From NCBI GenBank assembly GCA_045837725.1, contig JBEWZL010000302.1, forward strand, positions 434,001 through 498,000: a stretch of 64,000 bases of DNA, in the 5' to 3' direction. This document shows positions 25,601-35,733 of this stretch, in pieces. The notes beneath the pieces were generated by a model. The model searched no databases, was not told where the DNA came from, and was given only the letters and a program-made list of their open reading frames with translations. Every line of letters starts with the position of its first letter. Position 1 is the stretch's first letter. Made by a program: the position numbers and the translations under genes. This DNA is from Vermamoeba vermiformis (Eukaryota; Tubulinea; Echinamoebida).

Positions 25601-26027
25601 CATATTGTACCAATGCAAAGCGAAGATAATGAAGGAGGCGAGTTTTCCATCGATCGAAAACGAAGAACGGATTTGACCTCGTCATTACAGACATAATTGT
25701 TACCTATTAAATTTGCACGTTAGTAATAAAATTTTTAAATATTAATCATGAGCTCTGGACCGACCTGTCACGTCAACCGCAGCATCTTCGATCTGAAATC
25801 CGAAATAAGTTGCTAATTATAAAAATAAAGCAAGGGAGTAAACAAAACGCCTATAAATATAGTTTTACTATTGATTTTTTCCTATTATTTATTACTTTAA
25901 TCCCGACCGGTCACATCCAGTCTGTGATTTTTCTCGTTAAGAAAATGAAGCTTAAAGAGGCCGATAATACCTGCATATCATCGAATTGTTCGGCTTCGTC
26001 CAAAAACTCGTTGAAATGGTCAGCCAT
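22623..26027 (-). CDS. Nucleotidyltransferase-like protein (SDIDIYLYGL family)
   Basis: ATG at 26027 gives an acidic N-terminus MADHFNEFLDEAEQFDD; many short introns; TAA at 22623-22625. A helical N-terminal part (LPEDVQAKIISQLSFTTLKC) resembles an F-box-like or ankyrin-linked segment. The core around 25000-24680 reads VVGGIVLGSLRH, then HASDIDIYLYGLTKEQSQAK, then ANTITLVASSSFRNIQIILR and, in the next exons, SPLEILLASDMNSCSSAVGF. G-G...GS followed by a D-I-D pair is what nucleotidyltransferase folds show, and the block order matches a conserved family I have seen in fungi and amoebae, often tied to ankyrin repeats. Later exons (about 24230-22640) are less conserved and contain WLTWIRNDYF and DWLGSALHHDGID. 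Enzymatic activity is inference. It runs head-to-tail with the TDRNNLRKLL gene, about 210 bases apart, so the two might be transcribed in sequence. Confidence 0.7.
23989..24022. repeat. TGACACGTG and a perfect TGACACGTGTCA
   Basis: TGACACGTG at 23989-23997 and a perfect 12-mer at 24011-24022, followed by AAATGTCAAGATGTCA. Located in an intron of the nucleotidyltransferase-like gene. Confidence 0.85.
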
Positions 26028-26193
26028 AGTGTTGTTCAAGCGAAAGAAAATCAAATTTTAAGAAACACGCTCTTCTCACCCCGCTAAATTTTGGTTCGCT
26101 CGTATCGATTTCTAAATTGATAAGAGACTATTTCATAGTACTAAGAAAATGATTGGTCAGATTTAAATCTAATTATTAGATTAAGTTAGCTTT

Positions 26194-28736
26194 TTATTTT
26201 TCTTGCTTATTTTCGGTTGTTACAATTTCATTGCGTTGTTCTACCAACGATAAGACTTGCTGCATCCATACTAATGCTTCTTCGTACGTTATTTTGTGCT
26301 TTAATGGTTTAATATAAGCGTCGAATGTATCTTTCGTAATCCTGAATAGTTTTTCTTTGTGCTCTTTCAAGAAATACTGAAGAGCTACTTCGTTCTTAGT
26401 TTTGAATATTTCCAATAAATCTTCACACTCCCACTCCCAATTGATCCACCCATCCTTATTATAAATCTTATCAAAGTTGCTGAAAATGACCGGATCTGTT
26501 TCGTACTTGGCAATGAATTTGTGTAATTTAAAACCATATTTGAACTGCAATCTACGGGGCATTTTGTCAATATTACGAAGCGCATCGCGCATTAAATCGT
26601 AGTTCGGCCTTATCCGAGAATAACTGCTGGCTGGCCATTTGCTTTCAAAGTAAAATGAATAATTGTCGGTTATCAACAGCAATCTATCAATATCTCGTCT
26701 TTTTAATGCGTTCCCATAATTCAATACCAAGCCAGCGTGTTTTCTGAGCAACATTTCTGCGAATTGTACTGAAACTGTTGGTTCATCCACAAACTCGAAA
26801 ATAACTCGAATTAGCTCTTTTGGAAGCATTTTGAAGTAACTAGATTCATCTCCATATTTATGAGCCAATAATACCAATAACTTTCTTTCCGAGAAAATTT
26901 TGTGTTTTCGGTAGATCTGCGGAAAAGTGTCCAATAGAAAGTCGAGTAATTTCGGATAGTTGCTTCCACACTTGCTTTGATCAGGAATGCTTTCAAGAAT
27001 TCTCTGAAACCAATAAAGATTCATGAACGATCTAAACTGCAACAACTTCGTTACATCCATGAGGTACGGTAAAATGTCCCAAATATTCCCCTTATTCTCT
27101 AATAAGAATTGTATTCTAGCTATATGCTTATCCTCTACTGTCCGAAGTATATCATCAAAACAAAGCAGATTATTACTAAATTAAAAAATTAAATAATTAA
27201 ATAATTAAAAAATAATGGTTCGATTAGGTCTTACTCAATGGGCACACCAAGATCGTGCAAACATTGCATTACTTCAATTCGCGGATTATCGGAGTTCAAA
27301 TTCACCAAGTAAGGCCTGTACTGATACACAGCTGTCTTCCAATCTATCGCTGCGGTGATAACATTTAGCTCCAACGGTAATCGAATATAAAAGAAGTTGA
27401 TATATTAAGAGTAATATATGAATGTAGGATAATAAGTTAGTTTTGGCTTACGCGTTGATTGGTGGATCCGCTTCATTTCTTCAATATCCCCTGCAATGAG
27501 GCTCCGATAAAACTTGCATACCTCAGGTTGCTGCACCACGCCATTGTTCGGTATATAATATTTGGTATTGCCAACGAGACGTTTTAATGTCTGAGAGATG
27601 GATTCGGTGTTCGTGATCTGCAACGGCTTTACGACCAATTTCCAATTTTTGCATCGAAATACTTTGAATCCATTTCGAAATGCCACGCACATGCTATTGG
27701 GTTCTGGATAAATGTTAATATAACACTAAGAGAAATTCAAAATACGAACCAGAAATCAGTGAACGGTGGATCTCGATTGCAACCTCCGGAGTATAGCATC
27801 CAAAGAACCACGGTTGGTCTTCAATAGGCAAATCAAATAGTTCGGGCGTTATTAAGCATTTTTTAAAGTCTAACAAATAATTAGTATTGTTTAAATTGAT
27901 GAAAATTAATTACGATACTTACCCAGAAACATAGGGAGAATTAGCTGCGGCTCTAGCAATATCCCTTTAGCAAAAGCTTGCTGTATAATATTGCCAATAT
28001 TTTTTGCAAAGTTTAATCGTTCCTTATTCTCGAACGCTGAGCGAATTTTTTTGATAATAGCGGATGTGTCCCGAAAACCCGGGTAGTAGCCCCGTACATA
28101 ACAGTTGGTTAGTACGTCAAATAATAATAAGACCATATCTGTGCATCCTCGTTCATACGCCAATTTAATTGCCTTGACTAGCGCCACAGGTTTGAAGAAT
28201 GAAGAGTATTTCAACGGATGTCGTTTTGCTTGTAAGTCACGCCATACTATTACATCAAGAACAAGCATATAATTATGCAGAAATTCATACGAAGTGAGTC
28301 GTATTATATCGGGTAATAGTTTTGTGAGGGTTGGAAGGTATTCTGAGTGATGATAAATTTTGATAAATTCGCCACCAACTTAGATTAATGAGTTAGATCA
28401 CATATGTTGCATAAAGATAATATCTTACATTTAGAAAAGCCAGTAATATCGTTCGACCGAATTAATCTGTTCAGTTTAGTCTTGACAAACCTCGATCGGC
28501 CTAAAATGTGATATTATTAATTATCTCGCGAAAATTAAGTTTGAAAATTATAATTAAATACCTCGAACATATCTATAGCATATTTGAAGCAATATTTCGT
28601 CGTTTAGTGCTTCGTGAAATGTTTTTGAAGTGATTGAAAAATTCACGGTGGCTTTGAATAGCTCGTAGCTGTCTTCTGATTGCTTCAATCGCGAAAATAT
28701 TATTTTAAATACGTTGCTAATCTTTGTGACATCCAT
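26194..28736 (-). CDS. Large helical F-box-type protein
   Basis: ATG at 28736 (MDVTKISNVFKIIF). Exons join through about 28560, 28490-28430, 28268-27925, 27850-27755, 27700-27440, 27355-27240 and the long last exon 27190-26194. The N-terminus (NFSITSKTFHEALNDEILLQICYRYV) resembles the second half of an F-box, and a second F-box-like helix set occurs late (LPKELIRVIFEFVDEPTVSV). The rest is helical with irregular 30-40-residue units such as LLAHKYGDESSYFKMLPKEL and FLLENKGNIW, as in degenerate ankyrin proteins. The long last exon is unusual for this window. No catalytic motif is visible. I do not recognise the family; dictyostelid and other amoeboid genomes carry many such F-box/ankyrin-like proteins, so an adaptor role is a guess. 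Confidence 0.65.
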
Positions 28737-29183
28737 ATTCAATTAAGTGGAGCCGTGTTGCAACGTGTTTACGTGAACAGGTTTTGTTTGGTCTTGAAAA
28801 CCGAAAGATTTTACCGTAGGCTATATTTAGAATAACACATGTGCTTATTAAAAAATCTAAAGATATTGATTGAAGCTCAGCAAGCAAGATCTCGGTACCG
28901 AAGCACGAGACAACTATTCGCGAGCAACGGAATATGGCTAGGGTTATACCTTACTGAAAAGTAACTATGCTTGTTTACGGAAGGAGAGAATCTTCCCTAG
29001 CGGATCTGGAAGCCATTTTGATTTTCAATCAATTTTTAATCGAATTTTCATTATTTTACTTGCGCCCACAACTCGCACCTTTTCAAAAAACAACAATTAG
29101 AATGACATTTCAAATTATATTTTATTATCAACGCAACGCAGCTGCAGCTCGACTTACGAATCTGCATCCAACAAAACATCATC
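28737..29183. other. Divergent intergenic/promoter region
   Basis: It separates the starts of the F-box-type gene (minus) and arginine deiminase (plus). A weak plus-strand frame (28967-29218) overlaps the deiminase start and is not supported. No clear regulatory site is recognised. Confidence 0.45.
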
Positions 29184-31556
29184 ATGGCTTCAGAATTCAC
29201 TCAATACAGCGAGACTGATACCGCTCATTTTTGTGTAATGCACCAGCCTTCAAAAGAAATTTTTATCTCGTAAGTCTACCCAGTTGAGCTGCATCTCTTA
29301 GAATATTCAAAAAATTAATTCAGCCACTGAGTATTTTCAAATTGAAGAATTTCCAATTTTATTTATTTTACTAATTTTATAATTAATAGTTCTTTGCACC
29401 CCTTGGGCTCTTTGTATGAAAAGGCGGGAAGTTCTGCTGAATCCAAAAGACACCATCAAGCGATGGTTGATAAGCTCATAGAATGCGGTATTCAAGTCAA
29501 CCTCGTGCGCTCAGTGCTAGAGAAGAGTTTGCGCGATCCCGTTCACCGAAGAAAGCTGCATCTGGCCGCTAAAAACACTTTGAAATACGAAGTCGACTTT
29601 TCCGCTACTAACGAAGAATTGGCTAACTTGGAAAGCTATAAATTAGAAGTTATTGAGGCTCTAGATGACGATGAGCTCGTTGACGCGCTGATTATGGTAC
29701 GTACAAAGCACTTTTCTTTCGTTACGCAAAGTTATTTCCGTGGATTTGCTTCAACCCGAAAAAATTCCTTACAAACCGTTATTTTTACTCATTTATATGT
29801 GCTTTAATTAATATGATTGTACTTTAGCGCCCAACAGTTCATTTATCTCGTACTGATCGCGGATTCGTTACATCCAGCGTCGAATTCAAACCAAGCGGCA
29901 ATTTGGTGTTTACTCGTGACCAACAGATCGTTACAGCTCGCGGTCTTATATTAGGTTCATTGCACGGCCCTCAAAGATCGCACGAAGTTGAATTAATGAA
30001 ATTCGTGTGGCAAGCTCTGGGCGTTCCAATTATCGATGAACTGCCTAAGACTACTATTCTAGAAGGCGGTGATTATGTACCTGCAGGTAAGAATATTTTT
30101 TAAATTAATTAACGAAATTTCCTTTTTTCCATTTTACATCCGGATCTTAACTTCCTTTTTACCTTTATAGGCGATATTTCCTATATTGGCTGTGGTATTC
30201 GTACCGATCAAGGAGCTATCAATTATTTAATGGAAAGAGATCTATTTGGCTCGCGTAAAGTAGCAGTTGTTAAGGATCTGTTCGATCGATGCCAAGATCG
30301 CATGCACTTGGACACGTACTTCAATATCGTCGATAATAACACTTGTGTATTATCGAGTGGAGTTAGCGGCATTAATAACCCGAAGAGAAGACTTGTCGAT
30401 GAGTAAGTACTGCCAACAGATCCGTATTATTAATTTTTCTGTTAGCTCCCAATATTCTTTTGCTGCATTCAAAACAATATCTTACTTCATTAGTTTAATA
30501 TTCCTCGCGCTCTATAATTATCCAAATTACAGCAGAAATTTTTAAAAATAAGTCGCAAGATCTAGTATACTAGATCCACGACCGTTATCTTAATTCTAAT
30601 CGTTTATATATACTCTTTATTGGTATCATAAACATCAAATTTATCTTTTTTGTCCAAATTTTGGCTTCAAGGATCCATATTCCATAGCCAGCGTACGCGT
30701 GTCGAAAGATCCGTCTTCTCAGCGCTAATTTCTTCCCTAAATTTAGGGATACCTAAGTAACACTACTCAAATTAACAACCCCAATAACCCATCCCCCGTT
30801 CATTATTTTTAATTCAATGTAAAGAGTGCTTGTGGCGATGAGAGCATTCCGGTTTAAGGAATGATTGACACCCACACTCAGAAAGACTCTTGGCGTCCGA
30901 GTTTAGGTGAGTAGTAGTAAGGACATCCAAGAGCCGAATAGATTGTAAGGCGTATTAGCGAAATTTATCGAGTGTTGCTCGCGCTTTGTTATTGCTGATC
31001 TGATCCGGATTTGTTGTGGGTTCGTTGCACGTTGAAACTTCGGCAGCTGAAATTTTTGTGGATAAATCGAATATTCTAAGCACGTTCTAGACGTAGCTAG
31101 GTATAGATGGAGTTTTCTATCACTTATTCGAGATTCTAAACAAGATCTTCCATTGAAAAGTTCGGATGCAGCTTCAAATTGCTTAAATAAGCTTTTCTAG
31201 GCAATTCTAAATACTAATTTGACTATCTATGTAGATATGAGCGCAATCATTTGGGCAAATATGAATTGAAACGTGAAGCCGTCGAGTTTTCGACTTACTT
31301 GAAGGACCAGAAGATGCACGTCGTTTCTATCAGCGAAAAACAACAATTAGAGTATATGGCCAACTTCCTATCCGTCAAGCATAAGCATATTATCGCCGTA
31401 CATCCCGATCTTGAACGAGTGTTGCGAGATGCAGGAGTAACGGATGTCAAAGTCGATTACGTGCCTTATGGCGGCATCACTCGCATGTACGGTGCCGCTC
31501 ATTGCACGACTCAAGTGTTCCGTACGAGAAATACCTCTGAAGCTCCTGTTGCCTAA
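29184..31556 (+). CDS. Arginine deiminase
   Basis: ATG at 29184 (MASEFTQYSETD). Exons: 29184-29268, 29390-29697, about 29828-30086, 30171-30402 and 31235-31556, TAA-ended. The family converts L-arginine to citrulline and ammonia. Diagnostic motifs: an early HPLGSL in place of HRPGxE, then FTRDQQ, LEGGDY, HLDTYF, and a C-terminal RMYGAAHCTTQ that carries the nucleophilic Cys. Substrate-binding Asp (in FTRD) and catalytic Glu and His (in EGGD and HLDT) are all present. About 405 residues, the usual length. There is no signal peptide. Arginine deiminase occurs in bacteria and in scattered protists, including amoebae where arginine breakdown supplies ATP with ornithine transcarbamylase and carbamate kinase; neither partner lies in this window. 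The last intron is 832 bases, far longer than any other here. Confidence 0.92.
30403..31234 (+). other. 832-base outlier intron with palindromes and hairpins
   Basis: This intron of the arginine deiminase gene (GTAAGT at 30403, AG at 31233-31234) is over ten times the usual length. It holds a perfect 18-base palindrome at 30559-30576, a perfect 16-base palindrome TCCCTAAATTTAGGGA at 30734-30749, a hairpin CATTCC/GGAATG (30845-30863) and a longer hairpin (30887-30933, CTCTTGG pairing with CCAAGAG plus an inner TCC/GGA). It also has one ATCCGGAT at 31003-31010. No protein frame of note. It could host a structured RNA gene or a decayed insertion. Confidence 0.6.
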
Positions 31557-31747
31557 ACCCGTGTAACGGATCTTGTAATGTAAATCAATCCTTTATCCAA
31601 AAGCTTAGTCAGGTATATTATTATTTCATAAGCTGGTTTAACTTAAAATACCAACTGTTCCTGACTTATTTTATAAGTTAAATATAAGTTAAGAACGTTC
31701 TCGATGACAATTGATTGTTGTAAAATTGCTGGATTCGTTTAAAATGG
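31557..31747. other. Convergent intergenic gap
   Basis: Lies between the 3' ends of arginine deiminase and the LRR protein gene. Contains short inverted stretches such as TAAGTTAAATATAAGTTAA but nothing that I can identify. Confidence 0.4.
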
Positions 31748-33710
31748 CTATTGTTTATTAAACTGATCTACAATCTTCGAGAATACATTAGAGAAATCAA
31801 TATCGATCTCAGGGGCGTTGAAGAATGAAAAAATAATTCGCCAAATTTCGAGTGGCAGATGTGCTCCAACAAAGTTCGGTCTTAATACTGCCATCTTCAT
31901 CGCTGATACTGCTTGATTAATACGAGCCTGCCTAATCTCTTGATTTTTGTGCATTTGTGCGAGCACACCGGGAGTGTTGGTGTCGGCAGTAGTGGTCATA
32001 AAAGCTGTATAGCAGGTCCAAATCTTTAAGTATTTCAATCCAATATTCCGTTGCAATAATTGAATTATAGGCTTCTCCAGCTTCTCTAAGACAATTGGTA
32101 TATTTGAAAGTCTATCCCAAAAATCGAGATTGTGGCGCGCATTCTCCACTGCGTAAAATTTTGGACTAAGACAAACGTGTTTCAGATTTGGATTGCTTCC
32201 CAGAGCTACTAGCAAATGTTCGAAACTATGCATATAAAATTCAAAATCAAAGCTGAAGACCTAGTTATGCATCCAGTTATTAATAATTAATAGAGGTCAA
32301 CGGAAATTTTAAAATATATTATGGACTTACTCGTAATGCCTTATTGACTTTTAGCGCCTCTGTTAACTTCATTATGCTATCTTGATTCAGCATAAACGGA
32401 ACATTATTATTCTGATTACTATCTGTATCCTTGTCACGTTGGATGTGTAACTCGGTCAAACTGGTGTTAACTTTCAATGCCTCTGAAATTTCGGTCAAAT
32501 CGTCTATTTTTAGGCATTGCTTGATTTCTAACGTTTTCAGTGAATTGTTCGTTTGCAGGAATCTTCCAATAGATCCGGATCCAATTGCCTCGTCAACAAA
32601 TGACAAGTGCGTAACGCTTGTATTGAACTTCAGAGCGTCCATTATGACACTACATGCATCTTCGTCGATATTGTTGCCAGTAAAAGCCAATTTCTTCAGT
32701 GTATTGTTGTCGTCCAGCAAATCCGCAATGACTCTTTCCAATCGAGGAAATTTGTGGCCCAAGGAAAGTTCCTGCAGCTGATTTTTCAAACTAATGATCG
32801 AGGGGGCCAATATATAAGGGTTATTATGGTATGAATAGCAATCAAGCGTTAAACTCGTCAAATTTTTGGCGTTGGCGAGCAGGTCGAAACTTCCGAAGCT
32901 GCAACTTATTAATTCTAGCTTTGTCAGTCTCTTCATAATGTCTTCTAAATACTTCTTATCTTCTTCTTCAAATGAGATTGAATGGAGTGAAAGCTCGGTT
33001 ACATTCGTAGCGGATTTGAGTGCTTCAAACGTATAAGGCTCGCAGCAATCGTTGTCAAGCAAAAAAGATCTAATATTTTTTGCATCTTCAATAAATCTAG
33101 ACAGCAATTCGCGGATGGATCGTTGATTGGGCAATCCAACGAATCCAATTCTCTCCAAAGTCTTGCTTTCTTTAATAGCGCTGCATAAATCGATGAAATT
33201 CGACATAGATATCGTATGTTTATCGTCGAGCTTCATAATGAATTCTTTGAGCATTGGAGGGCCATGTCGGATCAGATGTGTTGGTGATATTTTGCGAGAT
33301 TCTAAATTTACATTTGTAACTGTCACTGATGTGATGCTCTTATTATTTGACATGCATTCGATCACTTTAAGCCACTCTTCTGGCTCAACGACATCGGTGA
33401 TGCAGATCGACGGAACATTGGTAGATGTTAGAATCAAATTATGGGCTTCTCTATCGCGTTTATCGAAATGATAGCTACCTGTATAGCTAAAGTAGGGCAA
33501 ACTGGTGGGACGATAGCTTGGTGGCACCTACAAGTGAATTAATTAATAAATTTAATTTAACAAATTGTTATAATTCAGTCCTAAAATATTTCTAGTCTCG
33601 GGTAATTATCTTATACAACTTACTCGCTTATCTCCCGATTTTTTATTATTTTTGGGCTGCTTTTCCTTTTTTTCTTTCTTTTGTTTCTTTTCCTTCTTTG
33701 TTTTCTCCAT
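31748..33710 (-). CDS. LRR protein of ribonuclease-inhibitor type with lysine-rich N-terminus
   Basis: The start at ATG 33710 opens a very basic N-terminus (MEKTKKEKKQKKEKKEKQ), which splices at 33617/33528 into VPPSYRPTSLPYF. The long second exon encodes LRRs of the RNH1/NLRC class with 28-residue spacing: NSLKTLEIKQCLKIDDLTEI, NTSLTELHIQRD, NNTLKKLAFTGNNIDEDA and NTSVTHLSFVDEAI. One more intron (about 32330-32234) leads to the last exon, which ends with an F-box-like helix (LPLEIWRIIFSFFNAPEID) and a TAG at 31748-31750. An F-box at the C-terminus, after the LRRs, is the reverse of the usual order. A 16-codon upstream ORF ends ten bases before the start. It is a protein-binding scaffold; partner unknown. 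Confidence 0.75.
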
Positions 33711-33719
33711 TCAGCTGTG

Positions 33720-33770
33720 CTACTGCTCTTCTTTAATTTGCTTCTTTAATTCTTTCTCATTTGAAACCAT
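33720..33770 (-). promoter_or_regulatory. Upstream ORF of 16 codons
   Basis: ATG at 33770, MVSNEKELKKQIKEEQ then TAG, ending ten bases before the start of the LRR gene and in a compatible leader. It could reduce translation of the main frame. Whether the transcript includes it is not known. Confidence 0.4.
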
Positions 33771-33873
33771 CGTTAAATATCAAAGCACGCAGAAACTTGC
33801 GAAAATCGGGTTCCTGTTTTCGTTTTGGAATTAAGAATTAAAAAATGTTTATTTTTTATAACCAACTTTAATT

Positions 33874-35634
33874 TTAAATAAGGATCACCAGCAATATGGT
33901 TACTAATACGAATAGATAGAAATCGCGAGTTGTAGATCCGCTGGTTACGGGCTTTCCGTCAGGACCGAGCACAGGTTGGGGTGGGGTAACAGGCGGTGGA
34001 GGACACTGAGCGTTATCTGGCTGTTCTGAGCATGGTGTACACGTGTCATCACCACTCATGCTGAATGTGCCCTCAGAACACTCTTCGCATGCAGTCCTGT
34101 TGGCGTTAGGCACCAATCCGTCACCGCACAAAACACATCCGGCAGTCTCGTTGAAGTACTTGCCACCAGCACACGTCAAGCACTTGCCTTTGTACGTGAA
34201 CTTGTCTTCGGGACACACGCATCTGCCGTTCTCGTTCAAATAGTTTCCGTTGATGCAGCCAAGCGACACCAAGATCGGTGCAGTGGCATCACCAGAACTA
34301 CTGCCAATGTAAATAGTGCCATCTGATGCAATAGATGGACCAGCACCTTCGATAGCCTTTGTGCTGGTGATCATTGTCCACATATTTTTCCAGCTGGTTC
34401 GATTGGTGACGTTGTACGCAGCCAAGTTGCCGACGCCATCAGCAGCATACACGACATTGTCCGCGTAAAACAACTGTGCCCTCACTTTACCAATGTTAAG
34501 CTGACCATTCAGTATCGATGTGTAGGCTTGTGATGAGGTGTCAATGGCGTAAAATCTGTCGTTAGTCATGATGAAGAGGTAGTTGTCGACCAATGCCGCT
34601 CCGTGCACAATTTCAGCGGGGTTGAATACTAGTGTCCAAACTGATACAGCTTCGAATGAGTACTTAGCCACGAAGCCATTTCTTGTTACGGTGTATATGA
34701 AGCCGTCGTTGGGATCCACAAGTGGCGGGTACGTGTTTGCGTCGTCGTAAGTCAGTCCGTTCATATTCACCGGGACTGCAAATACCTTGTCGCCAGCGTC
34801 TATGCCAAGCTTGACCATGTAGCCCTTTGTCGTTAAGAAAACAAGCGTGTTGTCAAAAGGCGAAAGAATTGGAGCCATGAATTGACCGGAGGATGAGTAG
34901 CTGCTTTGCGCAAAATTGAAGCCCCATTTAGCCACTTGTCCACCTTCTTTGATTAAGGCACCTATGACGCCTCCCAAAGGCACGTAGAGCGCGGTTTCGT
35001 CGACCAAAATTGGCGCGGAGAGCTTCACTCCAGATTCCGCTCCAAACATCGCGCAAAGGTCAGGCGAGGTCCATATAGTCGTGAAATTAGTCAAATCAAA
35101 TGCATGGAGCATGCACGAAGCTTCGTTGATAATGTAGAGTGTACCGTTGCTCACAGCGAGAGTTCCAGAGCACGATCCAGGAACGGTATCGTTGTACGAG
35201 TAAAGTACGGTTCCATTCTTACTGAGCACCCAAAATAGAGGTTCAGAAGATGCGCTATTCGGAACAATAATGTTGCCAGTCGAATCGTCAATGTTGATCA
35301 CGCCTAATTACACAAAACTAATTAGAAAAAAATAAGAATATTGTATAATACTGAAACAAAATTTATATGATTCAATACTCGCCTAATACCGCGGTTTAAA
35401 AATTTTAAAGATTTTGTACAAACTTAACCAGTACGATCTCGATCAAGAATCTTGCTTACCTTTGATTACGCTAGCATTAGGCTGCCTGAATGACCATTGA
35501 ATATTCGGTTGTACATTATAAACAGGACGCGTATGAACACCGTTGTTTCCAGCGGCCCATTGGTTCCAATCGCTTGCCACGAAGCCGATCTGTCCTAATA
35601 GGCATGCTGCGACGAACAAAATTAATAATCTCAT
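33874..35634 (-). CDS. Secreted PQQ-type beta-propeller with Cys-rich tail (copy 1)
   Basis: ATG at 35634 gives a signal peptide (MRLLILFVAACLLGQIGFVA then SDWNQWAAGNN). One intron (about 35455-35303) joins VIK to GVINIDD. The body is a PQQ/quinoprotein-like propeller with blade motifs such as GTLYIINEASCMLHAFD, DGFIYTVTRNGFVAKYS and DGTIYIGSSSGDA. It is followed by a cysteine-rich region of TNFR/GCC2 style (CLTCAGGKYFN, CEECSEGTFSMSGDDTC), a proline-rich linker, and a hydrophobic end (FYLFVLVTILLVILI) fit for a GPI anchor or a tail anchor. No catalytic quinone-binding residues can be assigned. Probably a cell-surface carbohydrate- or protein-binding protein (inference). Paralogue of the next gene. 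Confidence 0.8.
33986..34155 (-). repeat. Cys-rich tract almost identical to 35841-36006
   Basis: About 165 bases encoding the C-terminal cysteine-rich segment are near-identical (roughly 95% by eye) to the same region in the neighbouring paralogue, though the propellers are well diverged. Confidence 0.75.
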
Positions 35635-35733
35635 TCTGATTGATGTACACGAGTGCCGTCCTGCGGTTGAATGACAAAAAAAATTCATTTTTCTAACCGT
35701 TACAATTTTTTTTCGTCTGTTGCAAGTTTTTAT

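Noticed and set aside
30403-31234. Spliceosomal RNA or tRNA in the long intron
   Set aside because: I found no tRNA box pattern and no recognisable U-RNA core; only hairpins remain.
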